39,434 nucleotides of DNA from Deltaproteobacteria bacterium (lineage in GTDB: Bacteria > Desulfobacterota > Desulfobulbia > Desulfobulbales > BM004): the NCBI GenBank assembly GCA_024639555.1, contig JAHEID010000005.1, positions 1-39,434 on the forward strand, read 5' to 3'. Below the pieces are notes generated by a model. The model was given only the letters and a program-made list of their open reading frames with translations. It was not told the DNA's origin and searched no databases. Made by a program: the position numbers and the translations under genes. This document shows, piece by piece, positions 1 to 9,823 of this stretch (within the stretch, counting starts at the first letter, position 1; every line of letters begins with the position of its first letter).

Positions 1-1
1 T

Positions 2-505
2 GTGATGCTGGCGGCGGGCACGATCACCTTAGCCATCTTTATTTTTAGCAAAAGAATTGTCGACACACTCTGCCAACTCCATATCCCGTTGCTGCCGGCA
101 ATATTTATTGAGAAAATAAGGGAAATTTACCGGGCAATGTATGAATACAGAGAACATAAGGGAATTTTTGGCAGATGTATTGCCCTTACTTTACTGGGGC
201 AGACAACATATATATTTGCCAACTATCTGTTGGCCAGAAGCCTTGCCATTGAGATACCGCTGGCCTTTTTTTTCTTTTTCGTGCCAATATTGCTGCTCAT
301 GGGTGCAGCTCCCTCGGTGAACGGCATAGGTGTCAGGGAGGCCACCTTTCTCTTTTACCTCACCGAATTTACTACATCTGAAAAAGCGCTGGCCCTGTCA
401 CTGCTTACTACTTTTTTTATGATTCTGGTCGGTATGATATCAGGAGCGATATATGCCTTCAAGGGCGGTCTTGCCTCAGAAGAACAAAAAGTATCTCTTG
501 AGTGA
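2..505 (+). CDS. C-terminal part of a lysylphosphatidylglycerol synthase/flippase-like (UPF0104-type) integral membrane protein, truncated by the window start
   Basis: Hydrophobic multi-TM ORF with a 'PSVNGIGVREATFLFYL' motif typical of the family; 5' end lies outside the window. Confidence 0.65.
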   Translation: MMLAAGTITLAIFIFSKRIVDTLCQLHIPLLPAIFIEKIREIYRAMYEYREHKGIFGRCIALTLLGQTTYIFANYLLARSLAIEIPLAFFFFFVPILLLMGAAPSVNGIGVREATFLFYLTEFTTSEKALALSLLTTFFMILVGMISGAIYAFKGGLASEEQKVSLE

Positions 506-572
506 TTTTTTCCTGATTTGCTCTACCATCTCCTGTGAAAATCGGGTATAGTGGCCAGCCTCAAATTAATAC

Positions 573-740
573 AATCGTAAAAAGACTCGCACTCATCAAC
601 AGGGCCAAACAACATTAATCAGTAACGTGATAAATACCTGTCGGCGGAGAGTTTTTTTTCGAGGCCGACAATTTTATAAAGAATCGTAAAAAGATTCGCA
701 GTCATTTCGGCGGAGATTTTTTTCGAGGCCGACAATTTAT
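573..740. repeat. Imperfect intergenic direct repeats: AATCGTAAAAAGAyTCGCAsTCAT (573-596, 682-705) and TCGGCGGAGA..TTTTTTCGAGGCCGACAATTT (641-675, 707-740)
   Basis: Direct reading: the 24-nt element occurs twice with 2 mismatches. The second element occurs twice, and each copy carries an internal inverted repeat (TGTCGGC/GCCGACA at 639-645/664-670; TCGGC/GCCGA in the second copy). Confidence 0.75.
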
Positions 741-768
741 TGATAACAAATTCTATCACTGATATATA
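740..768 (+). promoter_or_regulatory. Candidate sigma70-like promoter for adk (TTGATA-N17-TATATA)
   Basis: TTGATA at 740-745 and TATATA at 763-768 with 17-nt spacing, about 20 nt upstream of the adk start. Confidence 0.4.
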
Positions 769-787
769 GACAATTTGGAGGAAGACA

Positions 788-1435
788 ATGAAACTGATAT
801 TATTGGGAGCCCCGGGAGCGGGCAAGGGAACTGTAGCCAAAATACTTACAGCAATTGACGGCTCGGTCCAGATTTCAACGGGAGATATTCTACGCGGTGC
901 AGTGCAGGCAGGCACTGAACTTGGTAAAGAGGCAGAAGCGTACATGAAACGAGGAGACCTTGTTCCTGATTCGTTGATCATGGGTATTATGGGAAAAAGG
1001 CTGCAGGAGCCTGACTGCCAAAAAGGTTTTCTGCTTGATGGTTTCCCGAGGACGATCCCCCAGGCTGAAGCACTCAAGGCACTATTGGCTAAATTAAACA
1101 TTTCCCTGGACATGGCGGTGAATATCGAAGTGCCGCGTGAGACAATTCTTGACCGGTTGTGTACTCGCAGAACATGTGAAAACCCCCAGTGCCAGGCAAT
1201 CTATAATGTTAAAAGCAGCCCTCCAAAACAGGAAGGCATCTGTGACAAGTGCGGCAGCGCAGTCATTCAGCGTGACGATGAAACAGAAGAGGCAATTTCG
1301 CACCGCCTGGCAACATACAACGAAAAAACAGCACCGCTTATCGGTTTTTATGAAAAGGAAGGCCTGTTGAAAACTGTTTCAGGCACCTCAAGCGATGTAG
1401 TGGTCAACGAACTGAAGTCTGCTTTTGGACTTTAA
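788..1435 (+). CDS. adk: Adenylate kinase with a Cys4 (zinc-type) LID domain
   Basis: N-terminal P-loop 'LLGAPGAGKGT', 'DGFPRT' motif, LID with C-x4-C...C-x2-C; GGAGG Shine-Dalgarno upstream. Confidence 0.96.
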   Translation: MKLILLGAPGAGKGTVAKILTAIDGSVQISTGDILRGAVQAGTELGKEAEAYMKRGDLVPDSLIMGIMGKRLQEPDCQKGFLLDGFPRTIPQAEALKALLAKLNISLDMAVNIEVPRETILDRLCTRRTCENPQCQAIYNVKSSPPKQEGICDKCGSAVIQRDDETEEAISHRLATYNEKTAPLIGFYEKEGLLKTVSGTSSDVVVNELKSAFGL

Positions 1436-1463
1436 TCTCCCCAATATATTAGAGAGCTGGAAA

Positions 1464-2351
1464 ATGTCTGAATCGTTGCTGATTAAAACAGAATTTACGA
1501 ACCTGAACCTTATTCATCGTGGCAAGGTCAGGGACCTGTATGAAGTCGATGATAAACTCCTGATGGTTGCCACCGACCGCATTTCAGCATTTGATGTGGT
1601 CATGGGCGATCCTATTCCCAACAAGGGCAAGGTACTCACAAAGTTGTCCCTGTTCTGGTTTGATTTATTGCGCGATATTTTGCCAAACCATTTAATTACA
1701 GCCGATGTTGAAAAGTATCCTGCCGCCTGTGCTCAATATGCGGATGTATTGCGCGGTAGAAGCATGCTGGTCAAGAAGGCCAAGCCCCTGCCAGTCGAGT
1801 GTATTGTGCGGGGGTACCTCTCCGGTTCTTTCTGGAACGCCTACAAGAAAGATACCACAGTCTGCGGCTTTCCGCTGCCTTCGGGAATGGTTGAATCTGA
1901 CAAATTCCCCAAACCTCTTTTCACTCCGTCAACAAAGGCGGATATAGGAGAGCACGACGAAAATATATCCATTGCCATGATGGAAAAACTTGTGGGAGCT
2001 GCTGAGACAGCACGAATTGTCGATATCAGCATAAAACTGTACAAGACAGCAGCTGATTATGCTTTGAGCAGGGGGATTATCATTGCAGATACAAAATTTG
2101 AGCTGGGTTGGTTTGAAGGGGAACTGATTCTTATTGACGAGGTGCTCACCCCGGATTCCTCTAGGTTCTGGCCTCTGGATCAATATTCCCCCGGTAAGGG
2201 GCAGCCGAGCTTTGACAAGCAGTTCTTAAGGGATTATTTGTCATCACTTGACTGGGATAAAAAGCCGCCTCCGCCGGAGCTTCCGCATGAGATTCTTGAA
2301 AAGACCGGGGCCAGATACGCGGAAGCAGTTGCAAAAATTATCGGTGCATAG
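1464..2351 (+). CDS. purC: Phosphoribosylaminoimidazole-succinocarboxamide synthase (SAICAR synthase)
   Basis: Motifs 'HRGKVRDLYEVDD', 'ATDRISAFDVVMGDPIPNKG', 'IIADTKFELG', 'LIDEVLTPDSSRFWP'. ORF is open from 1425; ATG at 1464 preferred. Confidence 0.96.
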   Translation: MSESLLIKTEFTNLNLIHRGKVRDLYEVDDKLLMVATDRISAFDVVMGDPIPNKGKVLTKLSLFWFDLLRDILPNHLITADVEKYPAACAQYADVLRGRSMLVKKAKPLPVECIVRGYLSGSFWNAYKKDTTVCGFPLPSGMVESDKFPKPLFTPSTKADIGEHDENISIAMMEKLVGAAETARIVDISIKLYKTAADYALSRGIIIADTKFELGWFEGELILIDEVLTPDSSRFWPLDQYSPGKGQPSFDKQFLRDYLSSLDWDKKPPPPELPHEILEKTGARYAEAVAKIIGA

Positions 2352-5300
2352 GTGATGGCTGCATGATTTGCCCACTGTATTTTTTTTGATGTGCAAAGGC
2401 AGGCAGGAAAACTTTCTTGGCCTGCTCCATAAAAAGTGGGTTTGACAGGTTCATATTTTTACAGCAGAGCAGATTGTAAGGATCATTTTTCTCGCCCCTT
2501 TTATAGAAGTCGTTCCCTTCCCATTCAACAATGGCTTTGCGTAGAGCCTCCTGTTCATGTTTGCCTTTATGGATTTCCTGTGCAAAAACAAAAGATGACA
2601 GGGGAAAAAAGTGAAGCGGCTCTGTTATGCCGTGCCAGTATAAATCTAAGAGTTGCTCAAGGTGAGGGATGCTTTCTGCTGCAGGCCCGTATTCATAAAT
2701 ACCATCTTTTCCTGCATAAATAGTACTGGTGCCATTTTCTGGTGCAGCAGGATCTTCTAAACTGTTAAGCACAAGATGGCTGATCCAGCTGCGAATGATA
2801 TCTTTTGGTTTCATGGTGGCATAACGGTATAGCACCATTCCACTTGTGCTTATATTGTCTAGGCGACCGGTAATAGTGTAATCACGTATCTTGAGCATGA
2901 CTTGCTGCTGTTTTAATTCCTGCCCGGAAAGCAGCCCTGAAAGCGTTTTATGGAACGATTGGAGTTCCGACACCAACTGCGTAAAGAAAATTTTTCCTAT
3001 TATGCCGTGGGGGAGTTCTCCGGACGCTTTCTTGATCTGATAAAGTTTGTCGCAATCCTGCCCCTTTAGAAGGTGCTCCAGGATGTCATGTTCCAGTTTG
3101 TATCGTGCCAATGCTTTCAAGGTAAAAGGCTCACTTGTGTCCAATGCCTGTTTTTCTTCAATCGGGGCAATACCAATGATTTTGACAAGAAGGTAGCGTG
3201 CCGGGTGGGTAAAAAACCTGACCAGTTCATGGAGCTCAACCTGTTTGGATTCTTTCGGCGGAGCTGGCAGCCTTGCTGAAAAAACAGTGTTGATTTTTTC
3301 TCGTTCATATTTCAGAGCCATTGCAGCTTCACAGTTTTCCGCCGAATAGCTGAAGAGATTACTCTGCCGGGTATCTGTCTGTAAATTGAAGTAGTCAGGA
3401 TTAAATGGCTGTAGGTGGTGTATTCTGGTTAAAGCACCACTTAAGGCAGCAAAAGGTTCATCCTGGTCATCCTGGCGGGTATAACCCTGGTCAATATAAT
3501 CCATGAGTTCGCTGACGAGTACAGAGGGTGGTCGTTGGGAACCATCCTGGATAGATTGCCCAACAAAACTTATGGATAGTTTTTTGCGGGCGGAAAGAAT
3601 TGTTTCAAGAAAGAGGTAGCGGTCATCATAGCGTTTCGACCTGTCTCCACGTTTGGGTTTCATGGCCATAAGGTCAAAGCTTTTCTTGCGGCCTGAGCGT
3701 GGGTATAAGCCATCATTCATGCCCAATAGACAGATAACCCTGAAGGGAATGGCCCGCATGGGCAGCATTGAACAGAAGGTGACGCCACCTGTGAGAAAAC
3801 CAGTTTCACCTGCAATGGGAGAAAATCGCTCATCCAGAGAATTTATCAGAAAAGACCGGATTATCCCAAGGCTTACTTTTTTTCTGAAATATGTCCGGTT
3901 TTGCAATTCCCTCAGCCTATACAGCAAGCGGTGCAGGACTCTATCCTCGGTTTCAGATTTTTCATCGGTGAGCAATAATGTGTCTTTGGTGTGTAAAAGG
4001 ACCTCAGACCATTCTGCAAGGGTATGCGGTTGTTGAAGCGTTTCTGCCAGGGTGATAAGATTTTCGGTAAAATCGAGAAAACCGCCAAGAACATGTGTAT
4101 CATTGCCTTCCATATGATCATATGGAAGAATACTTTTAAAAAGAGCCTGGCCATGCCCGCACATGGCATATCCCAGCAGTAAACGATCAAGCCCGGCACG
4201 CCAGGTGTTTTCTCTGTAGGAGGGCAGTTGAAGGCTTGTCTTGTGATTCTGGTCAACACCCCAGCAGATGCGGGTTTCACGAATCCAGTTCTCGATGGTG
4301 GCAAGATCTTTATCATTGATGGCGAAACGGTTCTTAACTGCTTCAGTCTTAAGAATTCCAATAATATCGACACTGCTGAAGCGAGTTTGAGGCAACCAGA
4401 GGATTGCGAGAAAAGTTTCTATGTATCTGCTTGTCACCCTGATTGATTGATCAGAAATGGAATAGGGGATTTTCTTGTCAGTAGAGGTCTCTGCATCAAA
4501 AACAGCTCTGATCAATGGGGCATATTCGTCAATTTCAGGGGCCATGACAAGTATATCCCTTGGCTCGATCGGTTCACCCGAGTCTGTTTTGTCGAAGATT
4601 TCAAGAAGTTGATCAAAGAGTATTTCAACCTCTCGCATAGGGCTGTGACAGGAATGAAAAATGAGTGAAGCATCGTTGTTTTCAATTTTTTTCTTATTGT
4701 GAGCAGGCTCGAGTGATGCCTCAGGGTTTTCACGTAAATAGAAAATATCCTGTTGGATATTTGACAGGAGAAAATCATCTCCCGGATCTTTGAATAATTC
4801 GAGGTCTTCGGAGTTGAACTCCTGTAGCATTGCCATGAAATCTCTGCCAAGATGTCCCATAGAAGCCAGCATACTGTTTCCCTGTTTGAGATGCAGCGTG
4901 TCCTGGTTCGCAGCCTCCTGGCGGCTGATTTTTACGATATCCCGGTCAGCAATGATATCAAACCAGTATTCCTTGCAGGGATTCATGATAAAAAAATGCA
5001 GGTCAATATGATGTGCCAGCGCGGCAAGAACTGTCAGATGATAGGGCGGCAGGGATGATATACCGAAAACCGAGACCCTGGGAGGCAGTATTGCATGGTC
5101 GAAAGCAGGATCTATAACTTTTTCCTGAAATAATTGTAAAAGTCCGGCCCGGTGACAGTGAAGGGGAAGTTGATTTTGGCGAAGACGATCCATGAGACGG
5201 CACCAAATTAATGCTTGCCAAACAGTATCGTCAGGAGCCTGTTTTGTATTGTCCTCCCAGTCAAGAATCATCCGGGGTCTGAAAAGGGTATATTGGTCAA

Positions 5301-5703
5301 AGAGATCAGCAATTTCATAAGACAGCTGGTAGAGCTTCAGCTCATCACCTGACTCGAGATATGATGCTACCTTTATAAAATGAGAATCGTCCCTTATTTC
5401 AGGAAGAATGTCCATTACATGCCAGAGAATATATTCCTTATCATAGGGTGACACGTCGGGTATATCCGGCAGTATTAGCTTGTAAATTTTATTGATAAAG
5501 GCATTAGGAAAGGGACAATCGCAGTTGGCCCAGATTTTCAACCTGCTTGCAGTTTCCATGGCAAGCCAGCGTGCCATTCCCCTGCTTTGTATGAGAACAG
5601 TTTCTTGTTGTAAAGGTGGAAGCGGTTGGGAAAGGAGCAATTCGGCAAAGGTGTCGGCAAGCGTTTCAAGCCTGTTGCTGGAATAGAGATGAATGCCTGG
5701 CAT
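2338..5703 (-). CDS. recC: Exodeoxyribonuclease V gamma subunit (RecC)
   Basis: 1121 aa ORF; N-terminus 'IHLYSSNRLETLADTFAELL..', 'QSRGMARWLAMETASRLKIWANCDCPFPNAFI', 'FGISSLPP', 'LLGMNDGLYPR' typical of RecC. Confidence 0.93.
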   Translation of the reverse strand: MPGIHLYSSNRLETLADTFAELLLSQPLPPLQQETVLIQSRGMARWLAMETASRLKIWANCDCPFPNAFINKIYKLILPDIPDVSPYDKEYILWHVMDILPEIRDDSHFIKVASYLESGDELKLYQLSYEIADLFDQYTLFRPRMILDWEDNTKQAPDDTVWQALIWCRLMDRLRQNQLPLHCHRAGLLQLFQEKVIDPAFDHAILPPRVSVFGISSLPPYHLTVLAALAHHIDLHFFIMNPCKEYWFDIIADRDIVKISRQEAANQDTLHLKQGNSMLASMGHLGRDFMAMLQEFNSEDLELFKDPGDDFLLSNIQQDIFYLRENPEASLEPAHNKKKIENNDASLIFHSCHSPMREVEILFDQLLEIFDKTDSGEPIEPRDILVMAPEIDEYAPLIRAVFDAETSTDKKIPYSISDQSIRVTSRYIETFLAILWLPQTRFSSVDIIGILKTEAVKNRFAINDKDLATIENWIRETRICWGVDQNHKTSLQLPSYRENTWRAGLDRLLLGYAMCGHGQALFKSILPYDHMEGNDTHVLGGFLDFTENLITLAETLQQPHTLAEWSEVLLHTKDTLLLTDEKSETEDRVLHRLLYRLRELQNRTYFRKKVSLGIIRSFLINSLDERFSPIAGETGFLTGGVTFCSMLPMRAIPFRVICLLGMNDGLYPRSGRKKSFDLMAMKPKRGDRSKRYDDRYLFLETILSARKKLSISFVGQSIQDGSQRPPSVLVSELMDYIDQGYTRQDDQDEPFAALSGALTRIHHLQPFNPDYFNLQTDTRQSNLFSYSAENCEAAMALKYEREKINTVFSARLPAPPKESKQVELHELVRFFTHPARYLLVKIIGIAPIEEKQALDTSEPFTLKALARYKLEHDILEHLLKGQDCDKLYQIKKASGELPHGIIGKIFFTQLVSELQSFHKTLSGLLSGQELKQQQVMLKIRDYTITGRLDNISTSGMVLYRYATMKPKDIIRSWISHLVLNSLEDPAAPENGTSTIYAGKDGIYEYGPAAESIPHLEQLLDLYWHGITEPLHFFPLSSFVFAQEIHKGKHEQEALRKAIVEWEGNDFYKRGEKNDPYNLLCCKNMNLSNPLFMEQAKKVFLPAFAHQKKYSGQIMQPSPMHR

Positions 5704-5756
5704 GGGTAATACCTAGACCATATGGATTCGTCTGGCGGAAAGGATCAGGCTGGGAA

Positions 5757-6800
5757 TCAAATTGAATCTGGCCGCACCAGGTCTGATTGAACCCGGTCAC
5801 GACCATCTTCCTTGGCTTTGTAGAGGGCCTGATCGGCAGCAGCAACAAGGATCTCCGGTTCAGTATCACTTTGCGGTACCTGCGCAGACACACCTATACT
5901 GATGCTGACAATGTCTCCGACTATTGATTTGACATGCGCGATCCGCAGGGCTTTTATGGCCTGGTGCATCTCCTCAGCTACCCTGATTGCCCCGCTTATA
6001 TCTGTATCAGGAAGCACGACGGAAAATTCCTCTCCTCCGTAGCGCGCCAGTAAATCACTTTCACGATGAATGGCCGAATAGAGTCCATCGGCCACCTTTT
6101 TCAGGCATCTATCGCCTCCCTGGTGGCCATAATGATCATTATAAAGCTTAAAACAGTCAATATCGATCATTATTAGGCTGATGGGATTCTCGCCCCGTAT
6201 TGCCCTGTTCCACTCCTTTTTCAGGGTTTCATCAAATATCCTGCGGTTTGCAATACCGGTTAAACCGTCAATGGATGAGAGCTTTTGCAGGTTGCTGTTG
6301 GCTTCGGCTAATTGCGCCTGGCTTTCTTTAAGGGCCCGGTAAGCCTCGTCTCTTTCAAGTTGGTTTATATATGCCAGGGAGTGATAGCGAATTCTGGCTA
6401 TCAGTTCAATCGTATCGGGTAATTTGACCAGGTAATCATTTGCGCCCAGCATAAAGGCTTCACTCTTAAAAGGGGTTTTTGTACTGGCTGAAAGAACAAT
6501 AATCGGTATTTTGGCGCATGCTTTATTTGCCCTGAAGTAGCGTACCATCATCAGGCCGTCAATCTCAGGCATAGCAAGATCCTGGAGTATAACAGTAGCA
6601 TTGATTTCTGCAGCCAGCCTAATTGCCTTGCTCGGGTCCTGGCAGTAGTGGAACTCGATATCATCTTCGCTGCTGAGTGCTTGTTGTAATGCCTCAGCAA
6701 TTTCTATCTGATCATCAATGAGCAGAATAGTGATCTTGTGATGCCCCATTGAATAATTTGAATTAGTTGTTCCACGCATTGATTTTTGCTCTTTTGACAA
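5757..6800 (-). CDS. Response regulator with REC receiver and GGDEF diguanylate cyclase domains
   Basis: REC domain 'ILLIDDQIEIAEAL...VILQDLAMPEIDGL...LSAST'; GGDEF domain with intact GGEEF and an RxxD I-site five residues upstream ('RESDLLARYGGEEF'). Confidence 0.93.
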   Translation of the reverse strand: MSKEQKSMRGTTNSNYSMGHHKITILLIDDQIEIAEALQQALSSEDDIEFHYCQDPSKAIRLAAEINATVILQDLAMPEIDGLMMVRYFRANKACAKIPIIVLSASTKTPFKSEAFMLGANDYLVKLPDTIELIARIRYHSLAYINQLERDEAYRALKESQAQLAEANSNLQKLSSIDGLTGIANRRIFDETLKKEWNRAIRGENPISLIMIDIDCFKLYNDHYGHQGGDRCLKKVADGLYSAIHRESDLLARYGGEEFSVVLPDTDISGAIRVAEEMHQAIKALRIAHVKSIVGDIVSISIGVSAQVPQSDTEPEILVAAADQALYKAKEDGRDRVQSDLVRPDSI

Positions 6801-7191
6801 GAAAAAATTACTGGTTGTTTTTCTATCATGCCGCCAGGCAGGGTAACAGTGACGGCCTCTTTCAATGCTGCAGATTCGGGTATTTCATTTTAAATGCGTG
6901 AGTCGGGGTCTTGGGAAATTGTATACCGGTTACTTCCTGTTATTTGTTCGTGCCGGTTCGGTGCTGAAGTTGATAAAATGGCTGCGGGACTGTTCTGCCT
7001 GGCCTTTTATATATCACAGCAAGGTGAATATCTGGTAATAAATCTTGATCGGTAAGTCGAATGCATCATAACGGCAAAGTTTATAAGATAAACCATTATA
7101 ATTTTACAGTAAAACGGTGTTAAGTCAACTGGTTTATTGGCATTTTGACTGATGTGCTGTGATGGAAAGGCGCATGTGTGTAAGGTAAAAA

Positions 7192-8574
7192 TCAGTACAG
7201 AGCAGATCCAGGAGTACGCGGAAAAGGGATGACCTCCCTGATATTATTCATGGCAGTGACAAATTGCAGGAATCTCTCAAATCCAAGGCCGAAACCTGAA
7301 TGCGGTGCTGTGCCGAAAGCTCTCAGGTCAAGATACCAGCGGTATTCTTCCAGATTAAGACGCAGTTCCTGCATTCTGGCGACAAGAACATCGTAGCGCT
7401 CCTCCCGCTGGCTGCCGCCGATTATCTCGCCAAGTCCTGGCAGCAGAAGGTCCATGGCGGCAACTGTTTTCCCGTCAGCGTTGACCCGCATGTAAAAGGG
7501 TTTTATGTCTTTGGGATAGTCGGTAATAAAAACCGGTTGATTAAATACAATTTCACAGAGATAACGTTCATGTTCTGCTTGCAGATCTGTTCCCCACCGG
7601 ACCGGGAATTCAAAATTTTTGTCGGCTTTTTGCAAAATAGCTACAGCTTCAGTGTAGGTTATGCGAACAAAGGGGTTTTCTATTACCTTATCCAGTTTCG
7701 CGAAGAGTTTTTTGTCTATAAATTTGGCGAACAGACTCATATCCAGAGAATCCTTTTCAAGGACATGGCGAACAAGGTATTGCAGGAACGATTCAGCCAG
7801 GGCCATGTTTTCAGAAAGATCACAAAATGCCATTTCAGGTTCAACCATCCAGAATTCGGATAAATGACGGCTTGTGTTGGAATTTTCCGCCCTGAATGTT
7901 GGGCCGAAGGTATATACATTTCCCAGGGCCATGGCATAAACCTCAGCCTGTAACTGTCCGCTGACAGTCAAGTTGGCTGGTTTGCCGAAAAATTCAGAAT
8001 CTCTTGGTTCTTCTGAATTGTCTTTAAGAAAATGTGACGGGGCAGATACCCTGAACATCTCTCCGGCACCTTCACAATCAATGGTTGTAATTATGGGAGT
8101 GTGGACATGAATAAAACCGTGATCCCGGAAAAACTGATGAACCGCATAACTGAGCGATGAACGGATTCTGGCAATGGCGCCCAAGCTGTTGGTCCGCGGT
8201 CTGAGATGCGCAATGTTCCGCAGGAACTCAAAGGAATGCCTTTTTTTCTGTAGGGGATAACTTTCCGGGTCGGCCCAGCCATATACCTCGATTCTGTCTG
8301 CATGCAGTTCAACTGTCTGGCCTTTGGCAGGAGATTTCCTTAAAACGCCTGCAACAAGGACAGAACACCCCGTGTGAAGTTTTAAGACAATGTCCTTGAA
8401 ATTTTCCAGATCAGAGGAAGCTATAACCTGGAGGTTGTCAAGGCAGGAACCATCATTAATTTCCAGAAATGAGAAATCCCTGGCGTCCCGCCGGGTTCTT
8501 AACCAGCCACGCACTTCAATTTTCTGTTTCAGTGGTTCAGCCGTCAGGATATTTTTGATTCTTCTATCTTGCAT
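7192..8574 (-). CDS. asnS: Asparaginyl-tRNA synthetase
   Basis: OB-fold N-terminus 'VRGWLRTRRDARDFSFLEINDGS', class II core 'FGPTFRAENSNTSRHLSEFWMVEPEM', C-terminal 'GFGLGFERFLQFVTAMNNIREVIPFPRTPG'. Confidence 0.96.
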   Translation of the reverse strand: MQDRRIKNILTAEPLKQKIEVRGWLRTRRDARDFSFLEINDGSCLDNLQVIASSDLENFKDIVLKLHTGCSVLVAGVLRKSPAKGQTVELHADRIEVYGWADPESYPLQKKRHSFEFLRNIAHLRPRTNSLGAIARIRSSLSYAVHQFFRDHGFIHVHTPIITTIDCEGAGEMFRVSAPSHFLKDNSEEPRDSEFFGKPANLTVSGQLQAEVYAMALGNVYTFGPTFRAENSNTSRHLSEFWMVEPEMAFCDLSENMALAESFLQYLVRHVLEKDSLDMSLFAKFIDKKLFAKLDKVIENPFVRITYTEAVAILQKADKNFEFPVRWGTDLQAEHERYLCEIVFNQPVFITDYPKDIKPFYMRVNADGKTVAAMDLLLPGLGEIIGGSQREERYDVLVARMQELRLNLEEYRWYLDLRAFGTAPHSGFGLGFERFLQFVTAMNNIREVIPFPRTPGSALY

Positions 8575-8706
8575 ATAAGAAAACCCGAGTATTTCTAAAA
8601 AAATAGAATCTTTGTTGCCCTAAGAATTATCATATAATCATGGTGCTGGCTAGTATGTTATCTTGATGAGTGTTGTTCAAAAAGTAACTTTTCAACAGAC
8701 AAAATA

Positions 8707-9471
8707 CTATTTTGCAGGTCTTGTGTACCAGAACCTGCACAGTGAACGGCTGCGAAGAGCGAAGGGAAAAATGGTGAAAAGCAGGAGCAGCAAGGCTATT
8801 TGCAAGGATGAATACCATTGGAATTTTCTACTGGAAGTAATGACAGGATGATCTTCCAGAATGGTAAAAAGCAGATTGTGTTTTTTACCCCAGGTACGCA
8901 TCCGACGAGACAAGAAAACTTCTTCTCCAGCGAATGTTTTTTCATCAAAACCCCCAATTGCAAAAAAGCCTGGAGTCAGGCAGAATATAAAACTGCCTGC
9001 AGCAAGCTTGTTGGTCTTGGAAAGCCAGTTCCAGAATTTTACAAGTCTGTCAGCCAGATAAGGCAATTGCGAATCAAAATTGAGAAGAGTACCCCCGCCA
9101 CAACAGGTACCACTTGCAAGAAGGGTGAGCGCCTGATTAAGCAGGGGAGGGGGAAGAATGGTATCGGCATCTAAAAAGACAAGAAAAGCACCATTAGCTG
9201 CCCGGGCCCCGGAGTTGCGTGCCTTAGCAATCTGGCGAAAAGGTTCAGGAACGATTGTGGCGCCGTATTTTCGGGCAACTTCTGCAGTCTTGTCTGTGGA
9301 ATCATTGTCAACAACAATAATTTCCCCCGGATATGGGACAGCCTCCATTGCCAGGTGAAGACCAGCAAGAGTTTCAGGCAGAAAAGACTCTTCGTTATAA
9401 GCCGGTATTATAACAGAATAATAAATATCCTTGCCCTGTGGGATTTGTCTCTTGAGACTTGCTTGAACCAT
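8707..9471 (-). CDS. Family 2 glycosyltransferase with C-terminal hydrophobic segment
   Basis: 'YSVIIPAYNEESFLPETLAGL', 'IIVVDNDSTDKTAEVA', 'FLDADTILPP'; TM-like stretch near the C-terminus. Confidence 0.88.
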   Translation of the reverse strand: MVQASLKRQIPQGKDIYYSVIIPAYNEESFLPETLAGLHLAMEAVPYPGEIIVVDNDSTDKTAEVARKYGATIVPEPFRQIAKARNSGARAANGAFLVFLDADTILPPPLLNQALTLLASGTCCGGGTLLNFDSQLPYLADRLVKFWNWLSKTNKLAAGSFIFCLTPGFFAIGGFDEKTFAGEEVFLSRRMRTWGKKHNLLFTILEDHPVITSSRKFQWYSSLQIALLLLLFTIFPFALRSRSLCRFWYTRPAK

Positions 9472-9592
9472 AATTAAAATAGTAATAGAAACATGAAAAA
9501 AATGTTAACCAGGTAATCGGGCAAAAATTACAGTAAGCATTATATTCTCTAGAAATCAGAGAGCAATAAAACAATTTTCACAAGAGGCAACA

Positions 9593-9823
9593 ATGAATTC
9601 ATTTGAATATAAAATCACAAAACATCCGGCAGAAACCTTTAACGAACTCGTTTACTATTGCTCGGAAGCAGGAGAGTGCACATTGGACCAGATACCGCAT
9701 GACCAGACAGAGACGCTGCAGAATATTTTAAATGCAGAGGGTGCAGCTGGTTGGGAACTTATCCAGGTTTCATTCGGGCACAATGGGATCATAGCCTTCT
9801 GGAAAAAAGAACAACCGGCCTGA
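9593..9823 (+). CDS. Small DUF4177-like protein
   Basis: 76 aa ORF 'FEYKITKHP...LQNILNAEGAAGWELIQVSFGHNGIIAFWKKE'; the N-terminal FEYK and 'LN..GA.GWEL' pattern resembles DUF4177. Confidence 0.65.
   Translation: MNSFEYKITKHPAETFNELVYYCSEAGECTLDQIPHDQTETLQNILNAEGAAGWELIQVSFGHNGIIAFWKKEQPA

Noticed and set aside
573-740. CRISPR-like repeat array
   Set aside because: Only two imperfect copies of each element, no regular spacers and no cas genes in the window.
619-1113. 164-aa minus-strand ORF over the adk 5' region and repeats
   Set aside because: Antisense to adk and includes the repeat DNA; no recognisable protein motif.
3653-4373. ORFs on both strands within recC (127 and 153 aa)
   Set aside because: Overlap the continuous recC frame; shadow ORFs.
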